Positions 19,584-30,936 of a stretch of DNA of 64,000 nucleotides are shown in pieces. A program made the translations under genes and the position numbers. The notes below the pieces were generated by a model. The model had not been told where the DNA came from, searched no databases, and was given only the letters and a program-made list of their open reading frames with translations. The stretch covers positions 310,001-374,000 of the forward strand of contig JADJWV010000002.1 in NCBI GenBank assembly GCA_016716185.1, read 5' to 3'. How positions within the stretch are numbered: position 1 is the stretch's first letter; each line of letters begins with the position of its first letter. The DNA is from Saprospiraceae bacterium (lineage in GTDB: Bacteria > Bacteroidota > Bacteroidia > Chitinophagales > Saprospiraceae).

Positions 19584-21596
19584 ATGGAAAACCAAAGCAA
19601 CACATTCAAACCTTACGTGCCGGACAATGCGTCTGTGGCAGAATTCACGATTAAGAGTATTATTCTTGGAATCTTTTTCGGAATCTTGTTTGGAGCAGCC
19701 ACGGTGTATCTGGCGCTCAAGGCTGGATTAACGGTATCCGCATCCATACCTATAGCAGTTCTCGCGATCTCCCTTGGTCGTAAATTTTTTAAAACGACCA
19801 TCCTGGAGAATAACATCATTCAAACCACAGGATCAGCAGGAGAATCCATCGCTGCCGGTGTTGTGTTTACGCTTCCCGGATTTTTGTTTTTGTCTGCAGA
19901 AAGTAACGGTGTTGATTCTTTTAATTATTGGACGATATTTACCCTCGCAGTGTTGGGAGGAATACTCGGAACTTTGATGATGATTCCTTTGCGCAGATCA
20001 CTGATTGTGAAGGAGCATCAGACTTTGCCATATCCTGAAGGAACGGCCTGCGCAAGCGTATTGGTTGCAGGTGAAAAAGGCGGTGATTTTGCAAAAACCG
20101 CTTATATGGGTCTTGGGCTTGCTGTCTTGTATGCCATGCTGCAAAAAGTTTTCCATCTGATTGCAGAAGTGCCAACTTATGTAACTCAATTAAGCAATAA
20201 ATACTGGCCTGCCGGACGTATCCAGGGCGAGATCACTCCTGAATACCTTGGGGTTGGGTACATCATCGGACCCAAAATTGCCGGTGTATTGGTTGCCGGT
20301 GGGGTATTGAGTTCATTTGTGCTCATTCCCTTGTTGGCTACCCTGGTTCCGGGCGATATAATCTATGCACAGGTGATGAAACTTGGTTTCAATCCGGATA
20401 GATTTGGATGGGACGGAACTTCTCAAACTTTCGCCAACAGTGCAGAAGCCATATACCGCTGTTACATTCGCCAGATTGGTGCAGGTGCTGTGGCTGCAGG
20501 CGGATTCATTACACTTATAAAAACGATACCAACGATCGTTAGTTCTTTTAAAGAATCCATTGGTTCGGTGAAGCTTGGAAGTGATCAGGCAGTAAACCGG
20601 ACGGAGCGCGATCTCAATATTAAAGTGGTTCTATATGGAAGCCTTGGATTAATCTTACTGGTTTCTTTATTGCCCATCATACCCGGGCAAGGGCTCTTTT
20701 CAAAATTATTGGTTGGCTTGTTGGTCGTGATATTCGGAGCATTTTTTGTAACCGTTTCATCCAGAATTGTAGGGATCATCGGATCCTCAAATAATCCAAT
20801 TTCCGGGATGACTATCGCTACCATTATGGCCACCTGTCTTGTTTTTATTGGTGTGGGCTGGACCGGTAAATTATACGAACCTATGGCCTTAGTAGTTGGA
20901 GGTATGATCTGTATTGCTGCTGCCAATGCGGGAGCGACCAGCCAGGATTTAAAAACAGGATACATTGTTGGCGCAACCCCCAAATACCAACAATTAGCTT
21001 TATTTATTGGTGCTATCTTTTCATCGATTGTAATTGGCTGGACTGTTAAACTACTGGATACCCCGGATTCAAGCATGGTGGCTCAGGGAATTCAGCATGC
21101 GATTGGAGAAAAATACAATGCACCACAGGCTACTTTGATGGCCACATTGATAAAAGGGATTTTGTCTTTCAATCTCGACTGGCAGTTTGTGATCGCAGGA
21201 GTATTCCTGGCCCTGGTTCTAGAGCTTTGTGGAATCAAATCTTTGTCTTTCGCGGTGGGTGCTTACCTTCCTCTGGCCACGACGTTACCTATTTTTATAG
21301 GAGGAGCCATCAAAGGCATCGTGGATTGGAATATGGAGAGAAAGCAAAAAGCAAAAGAAAATGAAGATCTGGGTAAAGGAGCCCTATTTGCGACCGGATT
21401 GGTAGCAGGAGGTGCTCTGGCAGGGGTAATCGTTGCCTTGCTGAATGTAAATGAAGGCATAGCGAAAAGCCTGGCTTCCATTTCATTGGAACATGGCATC
21501 ACATCCGCTTTTGGTGGAGGATTTTATCAGATTCTGGGTGTATTGTTTTTTGCTTTGTTGTGTTTCATTTTGTATCGCACGGCAACCAAAGACTAA
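19584..21596 (+). CDS. OPT family oligopeptide transporter
   Basis: A 670-residue inner-membrane protein with about 15 hydrophobic segments. The N-terminal region with YLALKAGLTVSASIPIAVL, the TTGSAGESIAAGVVFTLP stretch and PYPEGTACASVLVAGE are characteristic of the bacterial OPT branch, proton-coupled importers of oligopeptides or metal chelates. It follows two POT genes on the same strand and may be in the same unit, although a palindrome and 64 bp separate them. Together the three transporters would cover short and longer peptides. Iron-chelate transport by OPT members is the main alternative. Confidence 0.92.
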   Translation: MENQSNTFKPYVPDNASVAEFTIKSIILGIFFGILFGAATVYLALKAGLTVSASIPIAVLAISLGRKFFKTTILENNIIQTTGSAGESIAAGVVFTLPGFLFLSAESNGVDSFNYWTIFTLAVLGGILGTLMMIPLRRSLIVKEHQTLPYPEGTACASVLVAGEKGGDFAKTAYMGLGLAVLYAMLQKVFHLIAEVPTYVTQLSNKYWPAGRIQGEITPEYLGVGYIIGPKIAGVLVAGGVLSSFVLIPLLATLVPGDIIYAQVMKLGFNPDRFGWDGTSQTFANSAEAIYRCYIRQIGAGAVAAGGFITLIKTIPTIVSSFKESIGSVKLGSDQAVNRTERDLNIKVVLYGSLGLILLVSLLPIIPGQGLFSKLLVGLLVVIFGAFFVTVSSRIVGIIGSSNNPISGMTIATIMATCLVFIGVGWTGKLYEPMALVVGGMICIAAANAGATSQDLKTGYIVGATPKYQQLALFIGAIFSSIVIGWTVKLLDTPDSSMVAQGIQHAIGEKYNAPQATLMATLIKGILSFNLDWQFVIAGVFLALVLELCGIKSLSFAVGAYLPLATTLPIFIGGAIKGIVDWNMERKQKAKENEDLGKGALFATGLVAGGALAGVIVALLNVNEGIAKSLASISLEHGITSAFGGGFYQILGVLFFALLCFILYRTATKD

Positions 21597-21725
21597 GCAG
21601 GGTAATTTTTAATCAGCAATTTCACTTTCGTGATCCCTGAAATTGTGGTATCAATTTCTGGAAGGGTTGCTTTATTAAATTTGAAATACCTACTAACTTT
21701 ACGAGAAATATCTATTTTGAAAAAT

Positions 21726-24213
<2,488 letters not shown>

Positions 24214-24425
24214 TCTTTTCCTAATTAAAAGGCGCAAATTTAAACATTAAGACCTTTAATTCCGGCCGTCCCGTAAATATTAACGCCATGAAAACAACAA
24301 GCCCCAATCAAATAAGCTGCCCGGGATGGAACAGGCATGTTCGTAGCTTTACATTCCGCATGCGTTGGCTGCTGTTATTCATGAAACCTACTTGCAGGTA
24401 CTATCTGCTTTTGCTTCGGGTAGTT

Positions 24426-27400
24426 TTAAAAATTCGCCTGTACCTGCATCCTGACGGTGTGTATGGATTCAGATCGGGCTGCTTTTCTGGCCTGGTATGA
24501 AATCTGGAGCTGGATCACCGGACTTATTTTGTAATCGGACTGAAGACTCCATCTGAAATTATGGCCATCGCCAAAACCTTCCAGTAATGAATATTCTGCC
24601 AGACTGCCCTTTATGCCATTATATTCTGCCATCAAATAGTAGAATTGCAAGCGTAGAGTCCATCTTTTTTGCAGATAAGCAGACAACTGAAAGTCTGTAT
24701 CATAGGTGTTACTGGATGCTTGTGAAAATTGCTGTTCGTCAATTTTTTTATAACTCACGACGACTTGAGTTCTCAGATTTTTATGGATGCGAATTACGGC
24801 TCCGGGGCTCAGCACAAAAGTCCTTGTTTGAAAATTCTGATCTGCATAAAATTCACTGTTGCGCCTCTCTTTTTTCGAACGCATTTCGAGAAGCAGATCG
24901 ATGTTGTTATTCAAACTGTATCTGGCTTTTAGCTGAGGGTCTTTTACAGACTTTTCGTCGGTACCTGAAGTAGTTAAGATCTTCTGTCTGTTTTCTGCAA
25001 AAGCGAGTTGCATCTCAAACTTATGATGTCCTCTGTTGTAATAAAGGGATTGCCGGAAAAATGATTGATAAGAAATGGTTTGATCCGGATGAACTAAAAA
25101 AACAAATGGATTTATTCTGTCGCCGGTGGGGCTTTCTTCGTTTACCTTGGAAGAAAACCTCAGGGAGGATTCAAAAGAGATGGATCGCAAAGCGTTTTTC
25201 CAAATTTCTCCGCTTTTCTTGAATGACCTGAAATCAAATTGAACGACTTGGTTAAAACTGTTTTGGTAGCTTTGTTGGTATTCCGAATTAAATAACTGAA
25301 ATCTGACAAATCGCGCCGTATCGATATTTGGCGCATAGACGTATTCCTGGATTTGCCTGATTTGGTCTTTGTTGAAATCTATATAGATGTAATTGCCTTC
25401 TCCCGGTTTTCGTTCTTCAAACACGAATTCCTGAACAGGCTCTACTCCACTTTGCAATTCGTAATAATTCCGGATTTGCACTGCATTTTTAAACAGACTC
25501 AGACGGTGATCGAATAGTCCGAGAAAATAAAATTGCGCCAGCGAATCATCCAAAATCCGGTTCTGGAAATTCAACTTTCTGCCGCTGAATTTAAAATCCC
25601 AGCTACCAGACGGGCTTTTCTGAATTTGAGTTTCCAATCCGATTTCGAGCGAACGACTGTGTGCCGCAAAATCAGGACCGTCTATACGTTTATCTTCGCG
25701 GTATTTCAATACGAGGCCGGAGCTCATAAATGGATGGAAGTTGTTGCGGATCCTGCATTCATATACATCAAAGGAAAAACTGCCTGCGGACAAGCTGTCG
25801 GATGGAGACGATTGGATTTGGTTTTGATCCCTGAAAGCTTTGAATTCTAAAGCAAAACGATCGTTGAATTTTCTGTTGAATTCAAGAGCAGGCCTGAAGA
25901 AAGAGAAAGTCCGGGTGTTTTCTGTTGAATTCATCTGGTTCAAAAACAAACGAACGTTTGTTAGTTTGTCCTTCCACCGGCCTTGAGCGGTATGCCGGGT
26001 TCCTTTATAAAAATCGGTCCGGTAAAGGCGGCTGTGTGTATATTCAAAATGTGAATTCGTTCCGATGCTCATCTCCACTGAAAGTTCCGGCAAATGTTCT
26101 GTTCCGGCCTTCAGAGTGGATAAATTCCAATCTCGATTGAATTCGACAGAACGGAACGGTTGGATGAAAGAAAAATTTTGATGTACAAATTCATAGTGGA
26201 ATTTGGATTTCAGGATGAGCAGTGAATCAAATAATTGCAGTCCGGGTGTATTCATTTCTATCCTCGCAGCTGCAGCTTTGTTGTCGTCGTCTTCCAGCGA
26301 TGACAATCTGTTTTTATCTTTCGAAGAATATGCAAGCTCCAAGGAAAGGCTTGCGTCATTTATAGATTTTATCTGCATGCCGCCGGTGATCATCCATTGC
26401 GAAACAGGTGCTATTAAGCCAATGACGGGTTCGTAATTTCCTCGGGGCAATCCGCTCACGGGATCGGGGCTTAACCATTCGTACACCCTGCCATTCGCTG
26501 TTGTTTGTTTGAGAGTATAATGACCTTTTCCGGGTCCAACTTCGGAGAAATTTACTTGCAATGCTGAGCTGTCTGCTTGCGCATCGTAATACAGATACGA
26601 AAAAATTTGCGGGTTGCCCTGGATGGTTGCGATCGTATCCCGCTGCCGGTAATAAACTCTGTTGATGTTGTATTGCAATCCGGCCTTTTGAATTCCGGAT
26701 CGGACAGCGAGTTCGGGCTGGTCACCGGCAGATTGCAGGATGCTTTTATCGAGGGAATCCAGGTCAGACGAGATTGCGCTTTGTTTGCTATCCTGTTCGT
26801 TGAAAATGTTGAAGTAGAATTTGGTATTCCCTTTTTGAATTTGACTTTGGTGCAGAACCAAACTTCTCGTATAATTTTGATCGAGATATTCGAAATCGAC
26901 CTGGATCCTCGATTGATCTGTGATCAGTCGACCGGACATAAATTTGATCTCCGCAAGATTGTAATCGATGATATAGTCATCAGTTTCACCTCTTTGTAAC
27001 AGTTGTCCGTCAAGCCAGACTTTTTCACTTCCGGATAGAATAATTATGAATGTTTCGCCTGAATTTCCGAGTAGACGGTAAGGTCCCTGGTTTCCATTTT
27101 GGGTGATCAGAGTTTGCCTGTTGGATTTTCCTTTTGAAATGGCAAGGGCAGTTTTATTTTGGAGCTTCCATTTCTTCAAGGGCACTTCCGTTTCAAGTAA
27201 GCCACCTTTATTTTTTTTGAAATAATTCATAAAATATCCGAAAGGCTTTTCAACCTCAAAATCACCTGCAGTAAGCGATTGGTTCTTCCTGGTAAGTTTG
27301 ATAAAAATTCTGTCAAACTCCTGAATTTGACGAGTATTACCATCTGCCTGGAAGGGAATTTGCTGATCGGATATGGCCCCACTGATGGTGATTCCATCGC

Positions 27401-28064
27401 CTAAATCTCCGCTCAACTGAAGATTTAAATTTGAGTTCAAAACCAGAGATTGGCTGTTGCCACTGCTGATGCCCCGGGTGAAGTTACCACTGTACTGAAT
27501 ACCCGGAGTTTTCCATGCGGTTTTTTTGACGGGATTGTTTGGAGATTGCAAGGCGTATTCAGGAGTTAATGGAAAAAGTATGGATTGCGTATCGTATAAA
27601 AAAATTCGGTGATTTTCTTTAAATGGGAAAACCCTGTAACAAATTCTGAGACTGTCTGATGAAAGACGATGGTTCAGGAAAATTTTTTTTGAAACAGAAT
27701 CATAAATAAAATCTGAATTCAATCGCCTGTTGTTTTCAAAAATAATTATAGACGAGGGTTCAATGATATAAAATTCATTGATGCTGATTTCCTGATTTGT
27801 TGGGACGACTAAACAACGCAGTGATTGAATTTGTGAATTGGATATATTAACAGTAATTAGTCCAACCAATACGGCAAAATGCAATCTGATGAAATTCCAA
27901 TGGGCTCGAACTAATTTTAAAAAACGAAAGGCAAGAGAAAAATATAGAAAATCCGTATGCGGGCTCGTAATCTTCTTGCAAAACGGAGCTGAAATTCCAA
28001 ATCTGAAAAGTGAATCAGTGATAAACAAAATTGCCAATTCTGAAAGCAGATAAACAGAATACAA
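24426..28064 (-). CDS. Very large outer-membrane beta-barrel protein, unrecognised
   Basis: The 1212-residue frame has long alternating amphipathic strands over most of its length and ends in a Phe (MQVQANF), which is the usual outer-membrane insertion signal. A central section (SGDLGDGITISGAISDQQIP through DRIFIKLTRKNQSLTAGDFE, about residues 215-270) is glycine-rich and repeated in style. A hydrophobic run near residues 60-78 (LHFAVLVGLITVNISNSQ) looks like a signal peptide, but the only ATG lies 60 residues earlier at 28064, inside crcB, and no ATG follows before the mature part. The true start is therefore uncertain and may be a rare codon. I do not know its function; it resembles uncharacterised surface proteins of Bacteroidota, and not a TonB-dependent receptor, as no plug domain is visible. 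Confidence 0.7.
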   Translation of the reverse strand: MYSVYLLSELAILFITDSLFRFGISAPFCKKITSPHTDFLYFSLAFRFLKLVRAHWNFIRLHFAVLVGLITVNISNSQIQSLRCLVVPTNQEISINEFYIIEPSSIIIFENNRRLNSDFIYDSVSKKIFLNHRLSSDSLRICYRVFPFKENHRIFLYDTQSILFPLTPEYALQSPNNPVKKTAWKTPGIQYSGNFTRGISSGNSQSLVLNSNLNLQLSGDLGDGITISGAISDQQIPFQADGNTRQIQEFDRIFIKLTRKNQSLTAGDFEVEKPFGYFMNYFKKNKGGLLETEVPLKKWKLQNKTALAISKGKSNRQTLITQNGNQGPYRLLGNSGETFIIILSGSEKVWLDGQLLQRGETDDYIIDYNLAEIKFMSGRLITDQSRIQVDFEYLDQNYTRSLVLHQSQIQKGNTKFYFNIFNEQDSKQSAISSDLDSLDKSILQSAGDQPELAVRSGIQKAGLQYNINRVYYRQRDTIATIQGNPQIFSYLYYDAQADSSALQVNFSEVGPGKGHYTLKQTTANGRVYEWLSPDPVSGLPRGNYEPVIGLIAPVSQWMITGGMQIKSINDASLSLELAYSSKDKNRLSSLEDDDNKAAAARIEMNTPGLQLFDSLLILKSKFHYEFVHQNFSFIQPFRSVEFNRDWNLSTLKAGTEHLPELSVEMSIGTNSHFEYTHSRLYRTDFYKGTRHTAQGRWKDKLTNVRLFLNQMNSTENTRTFSFFRPALEFNRKFNDRFALEFKAFRDQNQIQSSPSDSLSAGSFSFDVYECRIRNNFHPFMSSGLVLKYREDKRIDGPDFAAHSRSLEIGLETQIQKSPSGSWDFKFSGRKLNFQNRILDDSLAQFYFLGLFDHRLSLFKNAVQIRNYYELQSGVEPVQEFVFEERKPGEGNYIYIDFNKDQIRQIQEYVYAPNIDTARFVRFQLFNSEYQQSYQNSFNQVVQFDFRSFKKSGEIWKNALRSISFESSLRFSSKVNEESPTGDRINPFVFLVHPDQTISYQSFFRQSLYYNRGHHKFEMQLAFAENRQKILTTSGTDEKSVKDPQLKARYSLNNNIDLLLEMRSKKERRNSEFYADQNFQTRTFVLSPGAVIRIHKNLRTQVVVSYKKIDEQQFSQASSNTYDTDFQLSAYLQKRWTLRLQFYYLMAEYNGIKGSLAEYSLLEGFGDGHNFRWSLQSDYKISPVIQLQISYQARKAARSESIHTVRMQVQANF

Positions 28065-28383
28065 TACTGACTATACAATAAATACCGAAGAGTAAAAACT
28101 CCGATTGTATAAGCAATCCCATGTTCTCACCACTGAATGTTGAGAAGGTTGACAGGCCGCCACAAAAACCGATCATGAGAAAAAAGGAGATCCAGTTTTC
28201 TTCTGGAAATTTATGATAGGCTGTAAAACAAATCCCCAAAATAAAACTTGCAGAAACATTGGCGATTAAGGTGGTTATTGGAAATTTACTGTAGGGAAAT
28301 ATAGTCAGTAAGCTAATCCAATAACGGCACAGGCTACCCAGTCCACCCCCTAAAAAGATCAATAAACATTTATAAAGGGTCAT
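28015..28383 (-). CDS. crcB: Fluoride channel CrcB/Fluc
   Basis: A 122-residue, four-helix inner-membrane protein that dimerises to export fluoride. Recognisable segments are GGGLGSLCRYWISL at the N-terminus and the signature GFCGGLSTFSTFSGE around residue 75, with the Phe residues of the fluoride pathway. The start overlaps the end of the WecA-like gene by 14 bases, and the end overlaps the annotated start of the large barrel gene by 50 bases, so it sits in a compact same-strand cluster. No fluoride riboswitch is visible upstream, as that region is coding. Confidence 0.93.
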   Translation of the reverse strand: MTLYKCLLIFLGGGLGSLCRYWISLLTIFPYSKFPITTLIANVSASFILGICFTAYHKFPEENWISFFLMIGFCGGLSTFSTFSGENMGLLIQSEFLLFGIYCIVSIVFCLSAFRIGNFVYH

Positions 28384-29434
28384 GTTTTATTTTCGATTTG
28401 AATTTTTTCAAATAAATTAAGGCAGAAGTCAGAAAAATTCCGAAAGCCACAATGCAAACCAGCAATAAAAGATTTCCGAGATTTTGTGCAATCAAAACAA
28501 AGAGCATCATCATGGCATTGATTCCTACCAGGACAATTGTTGCTTGAAGGTGATTTAATCCCGAATCGACCAACAAATGGTGTATGTGCCTGCGGTCAGC
28601 GTTAAAAGGGGATTGTCCGGTAAGGATCCGAACCACAAAAACCCGAAGCATATCAAAAAGGGGCAAAAATAAAATTCCAATAGCAATGGCAGGTGCGGCT
28701 CTGAATTTTGAAGCAGGGTCATCAGAATGGTATGATAATTCAATAAAACTTATTGTGAGTATCGAACAAATCATTCCAATCAAAAGCGACCCTGTATCTC
28801 CCATAAATATCTTAGCGGGCGTGAGATTAAATTTTAGAAAAGCTATGAGCGAACCAACCAATGCGAATGAAATAATAGCAAGTACAATTTGGTCGGCCAG
28901 ATAGAACCAGGCCCCGTAAGCACTTGCGATGAGAATACCCATACTGCCGCCGAGTGCGTTGATCCCATCAATAAGATTGAAAGCATTGACTATGACGACT
29001 ATAGTAAATAAGGTAATTATCAAACTCCAGATATAGGGGAGGTCGTCTACAAAAAAAATTCCATAAAAACTGGTAATGCGGATGTTGGCTTTAAAGATTA
29101 AAATCAAAGAAGCAAAGACCAACCCAAGCATTTTTTTATATGGAGTTAACGGAATGATATCATCCTTGGCTCCTATAAGGAATATAATTATAAACGAACA
29201 AAGAATGTATTGTAAATCACCAAATAAGTGAAATGGCGTCCAAAGAACAATTGAAAACAAAACCCCGGCAAATATCCCGATTCCGCCGAGTGTTGGGATG
29301 CTCCGCTTGTGGGCTCTGCGTTCATCAGGCTCATCGGTCAAACGTTTGATCTTTGCGATATTAATGATCGAAGGAATGATCAGATAAGTAAGAATAAAAG
29401 CAGTTAAAAAGCTAAGAACCAGGCGATAAAACAT
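28370..29434 (-). CDS. WecA/MraY-family undecaprenyl-phosphate sugar-1-phosphate transferase
   Basis: Transfers a UDP-activated amino-sugar 1-phosphate to undecaprenyl phosphate, the first membrane step of surface-polysaccharide synthesis. About ten helices and the family motifs are present: GAKDDIIPLTPYKKML, NAFNLIDGINALGGSMG, KIFMGDTGSLLIGM and the C-terminal RRHIHHLL that separates WecA-like enzymes from MraY. The ATG at 29434 (354 residues) places the first helix directly at the N-terminus; upstream ATGs at 29470 and 29575 would add a non-homologous leader. It is divergent from uppS, whose product makes the lipid carrier, a sensible pairing. Confidence 0.9.
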   Translation of the reverse strand: MFYRLVLSFLTAFILTYLIIPSIINIAKIKRLTDEPDERRAHKRSIPTLGGIGIFAGVLFSIVLWTPFHLFGDLQYILCSFIIIFLIGAKDDIIPLTPYKKMLGLVFASLILIFKANIRITSFYGIFFVDDLPYIWSLIITLFTIVVIVNAFNLIDGINALGGSMGILIASAYGAWFYLADQIVLAIISFALVGSLIAFLKFNLTPAKIFMGDTGSLLIGMICSILTISFIELSYHSDDPASKFRAAPAIAIGILFLPLFDMLRVFVVRILTGQSPFNADRRHIHHLLVDSGLNHLQATIVLVGINAMMMLFVLIAQNLGNLLLLVCIVAFGIFLTSALIYLKKFKSKIKHDPL

Positions 29435-29613
29435 TAAAAATGTTATATTAGTAAAGCAAAATAAAGACATTTCATCAAATTTTTTCCCAGTTTCTTGGGA
29501 ATATCTGATAAAACATGCCAATGGCTGAGTAATTCCTGGCTTCGCTTTCGTCGAAAATCGATGGGGTAAATCCATATAGCTTGACTAATTTCCAATTAAT
29601 TTTACCCGTTGGA

Positions 29614-30354
29614 ATGAGCGAATCAATCAGAACACAAATCGATCAGCAGAAACTACCTAAACACGTGGCCATTATTATGGATGGCAATGGCCGTTGGGCA
29701 AAACGCGAAGGCAAACCTCGTTTAATGGGGCATCGCGAAGGGGTGAACAGCGTTAAGGCTATTGCTGAAGCTTGCGCTGAATTGGGAATTCCCTATTTGA
29801 CTTTGTACGCGTTTTCAACCGAAAACTGGAACAGGCCCTTGCTGGAAGTTACGGGGTTGATGGATTTGCTGGTGGAAACTTTGCGACATGAATTGGAAAG
29901 TCTGAGTCGCAATGGCATTCGGTTGCAAGCGATCGGCGATTTGGGTCGGTTGCCTTCCAAAACCCGGGACGTATTGATGGAGGCAGTGGATGCGACCCGG
30001 AATAACAAACGGCTGACTTTGGTGCTAGCTTTAAATTACAGCGCCCGCTGGGAGATCCTTCACGCAGTAAATCAGCTTGGCAGCCAAATCAGAGATCGTG
30101 AGTTGAATTTGCCCATCAGCGAGGAGCAGTTTACGGGAGCACTCAGTACGGCAGGGATACCCGATCCCGAATTGTTGATTCGCACCAGTGGAGAACATCG
30201 CATATCCAATTTTCTTTTGTGGCAACTGGCCTATACAGAATTATACTTTTCAGAATTATACTGGCCTGAATTCCGCAAAACCCAATTGTTGGAAGCCTTA
30301 TCCAACTACCAGCAACGCGAGCGAAGGTTTGGCAAAACTTCCGAGCAACTCTAA
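29614..30354 (+). CDS. uppS: Isoprenyl transferase (undecaprenyl diphosphate synthase)
   Basis: A cis-prenyltransferase that condenses isopentenyl diphosphate onto farnesyl diphosphate to make the C55 carrier for peptidoglycan and glycan synthesis. The ATG at 29614 gives 246 residues with HVAIIMDGNGRWAKREGKPR (catalytic Asp), GHREGVNSVKAI, YLTLYAFSTENWNRP, and the C-terminal PDPELLIRTSGEHRISNFLLW and the WPEF motif. An upstream in-frame TTG at 29581 is less likely. The usual Bacteroidota neighbour bamA lies on the same strand but about 3.5 kb further on. Confidence 0.94.
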   Translation: MSESIRTQIDQQKLPKHVAIIMDGNGRWAKREGKPRLMGHREGVNSVKAIAEACAELGIPYLTLYAFSTENWNRPLLEVTGLMDLLVETLRHELESLSRNGIRLQAIGDLGRLPSKTRDVLMEAVDATRNNKRLTLVLALNYSARWEILHAVNQLGSQIRDRELNLPISEEQFTGALSTAGIPDPELLIRTSGEHRISNFLLWQLAYTELYFSELYWPEFRKTQLLEALSNYQQRERRFGKTSEQL

Positions 30355-30564
30355 GGAAACAATACCCTGGAAGTTCATTTATCGGTAAACGCAGCTATGG
30401 GGCGGTCTAAGAACATCCCTTCCGTATTGTCGAATAAAATAGATATATGGTTATACTACAGCTATTTATATATTATAATTTTATTTTTATGATTATTTGT
30501 AACTAATAAATTAGTTAATTAGCGTAATACTTCGTTAATTTGTACGTTTAAATTCTGATCGGGT

Positions 30565-30933
30565 ATGAAAAAATTAACTGCAGGCGAAGAGATGATCATG
30601 GCGGTTCTTTGGAAAATCGGACCGGCAACGATTGGGCAAATCATGAAAGAAATGTCTGCGCAGTCTATGGAGCACATGCCAGCACAAAGTACCGTATCTA
30701 CTTTTTTGAGGATACTGGTAGATAAAAAATTCTTGCGATTTAAATCCTATGGAAAAACCTACGAGTACTTTCCTTTGGTGAGCAGGGAAGAATACAGCAA
30801 TCAATCTTTGAATCACCTGGTTTCGTCTTATTTTAATAACAGTCCAATTGACCTGGTTTCTCAGCTCATCGATCAGGAAAAAATTGACTCCGCCGAATTG
30901 CTTCAACTCATTGAAAAACTTAAACACAAATAA
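30565..30933 (+). CDS. BlaI/MecI-type transcriptional repressor
   Basis: A 122-residue winged-helix regulator. The segment TAGEEMIMAVLWKIGPATIG, the recognition-helix STVSTFLRILVDKKFLR and the wing YGKTYEYFPLVSREEY are typical of BlaI/CopY/MecI repressors, which are cleaved by membrane metalloprotease partners. That partner type (M56) begins three bases after this stop. The operon promoter is expected in the 210-bp AT-rich gap upstream, where self-repression would act; I could not identify a clear operator palindrome. Confidence 0.92.
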   Translation: MKKLTAGEEMIMAVLWKIGPATIGQIMKEMSAQSMEHMPAQSTVSTFLRILVDKKFLRFKSYGKTYEYFPLVSREEYSNQSLNHLVSSYFNNSPIDLVSQLIDQEKIDSAELLQLIEKLKHK

Positions 30934-30936
30934 ACC

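Noticed and set aside
20585..21076. 163-codon minus-strand frame
   Set aside because: It is antisense to the OPT transporter; its proline- and threonine-rich sequence is what reversed hydrophobic codons give.
24288..24500. 70-codon plus-strand frame after the MoxR start
   Set aside because: It overlaps the 3' end of the large barrel gene, has irregular composition and no recognisable motif or conserved neighbour.
26577..26999. 140-codon plus-strand frame
   Set aside because: It lies wholly inside the large outer-membrane protein gene on the other strand and shows only the shadow of its codon pattern.
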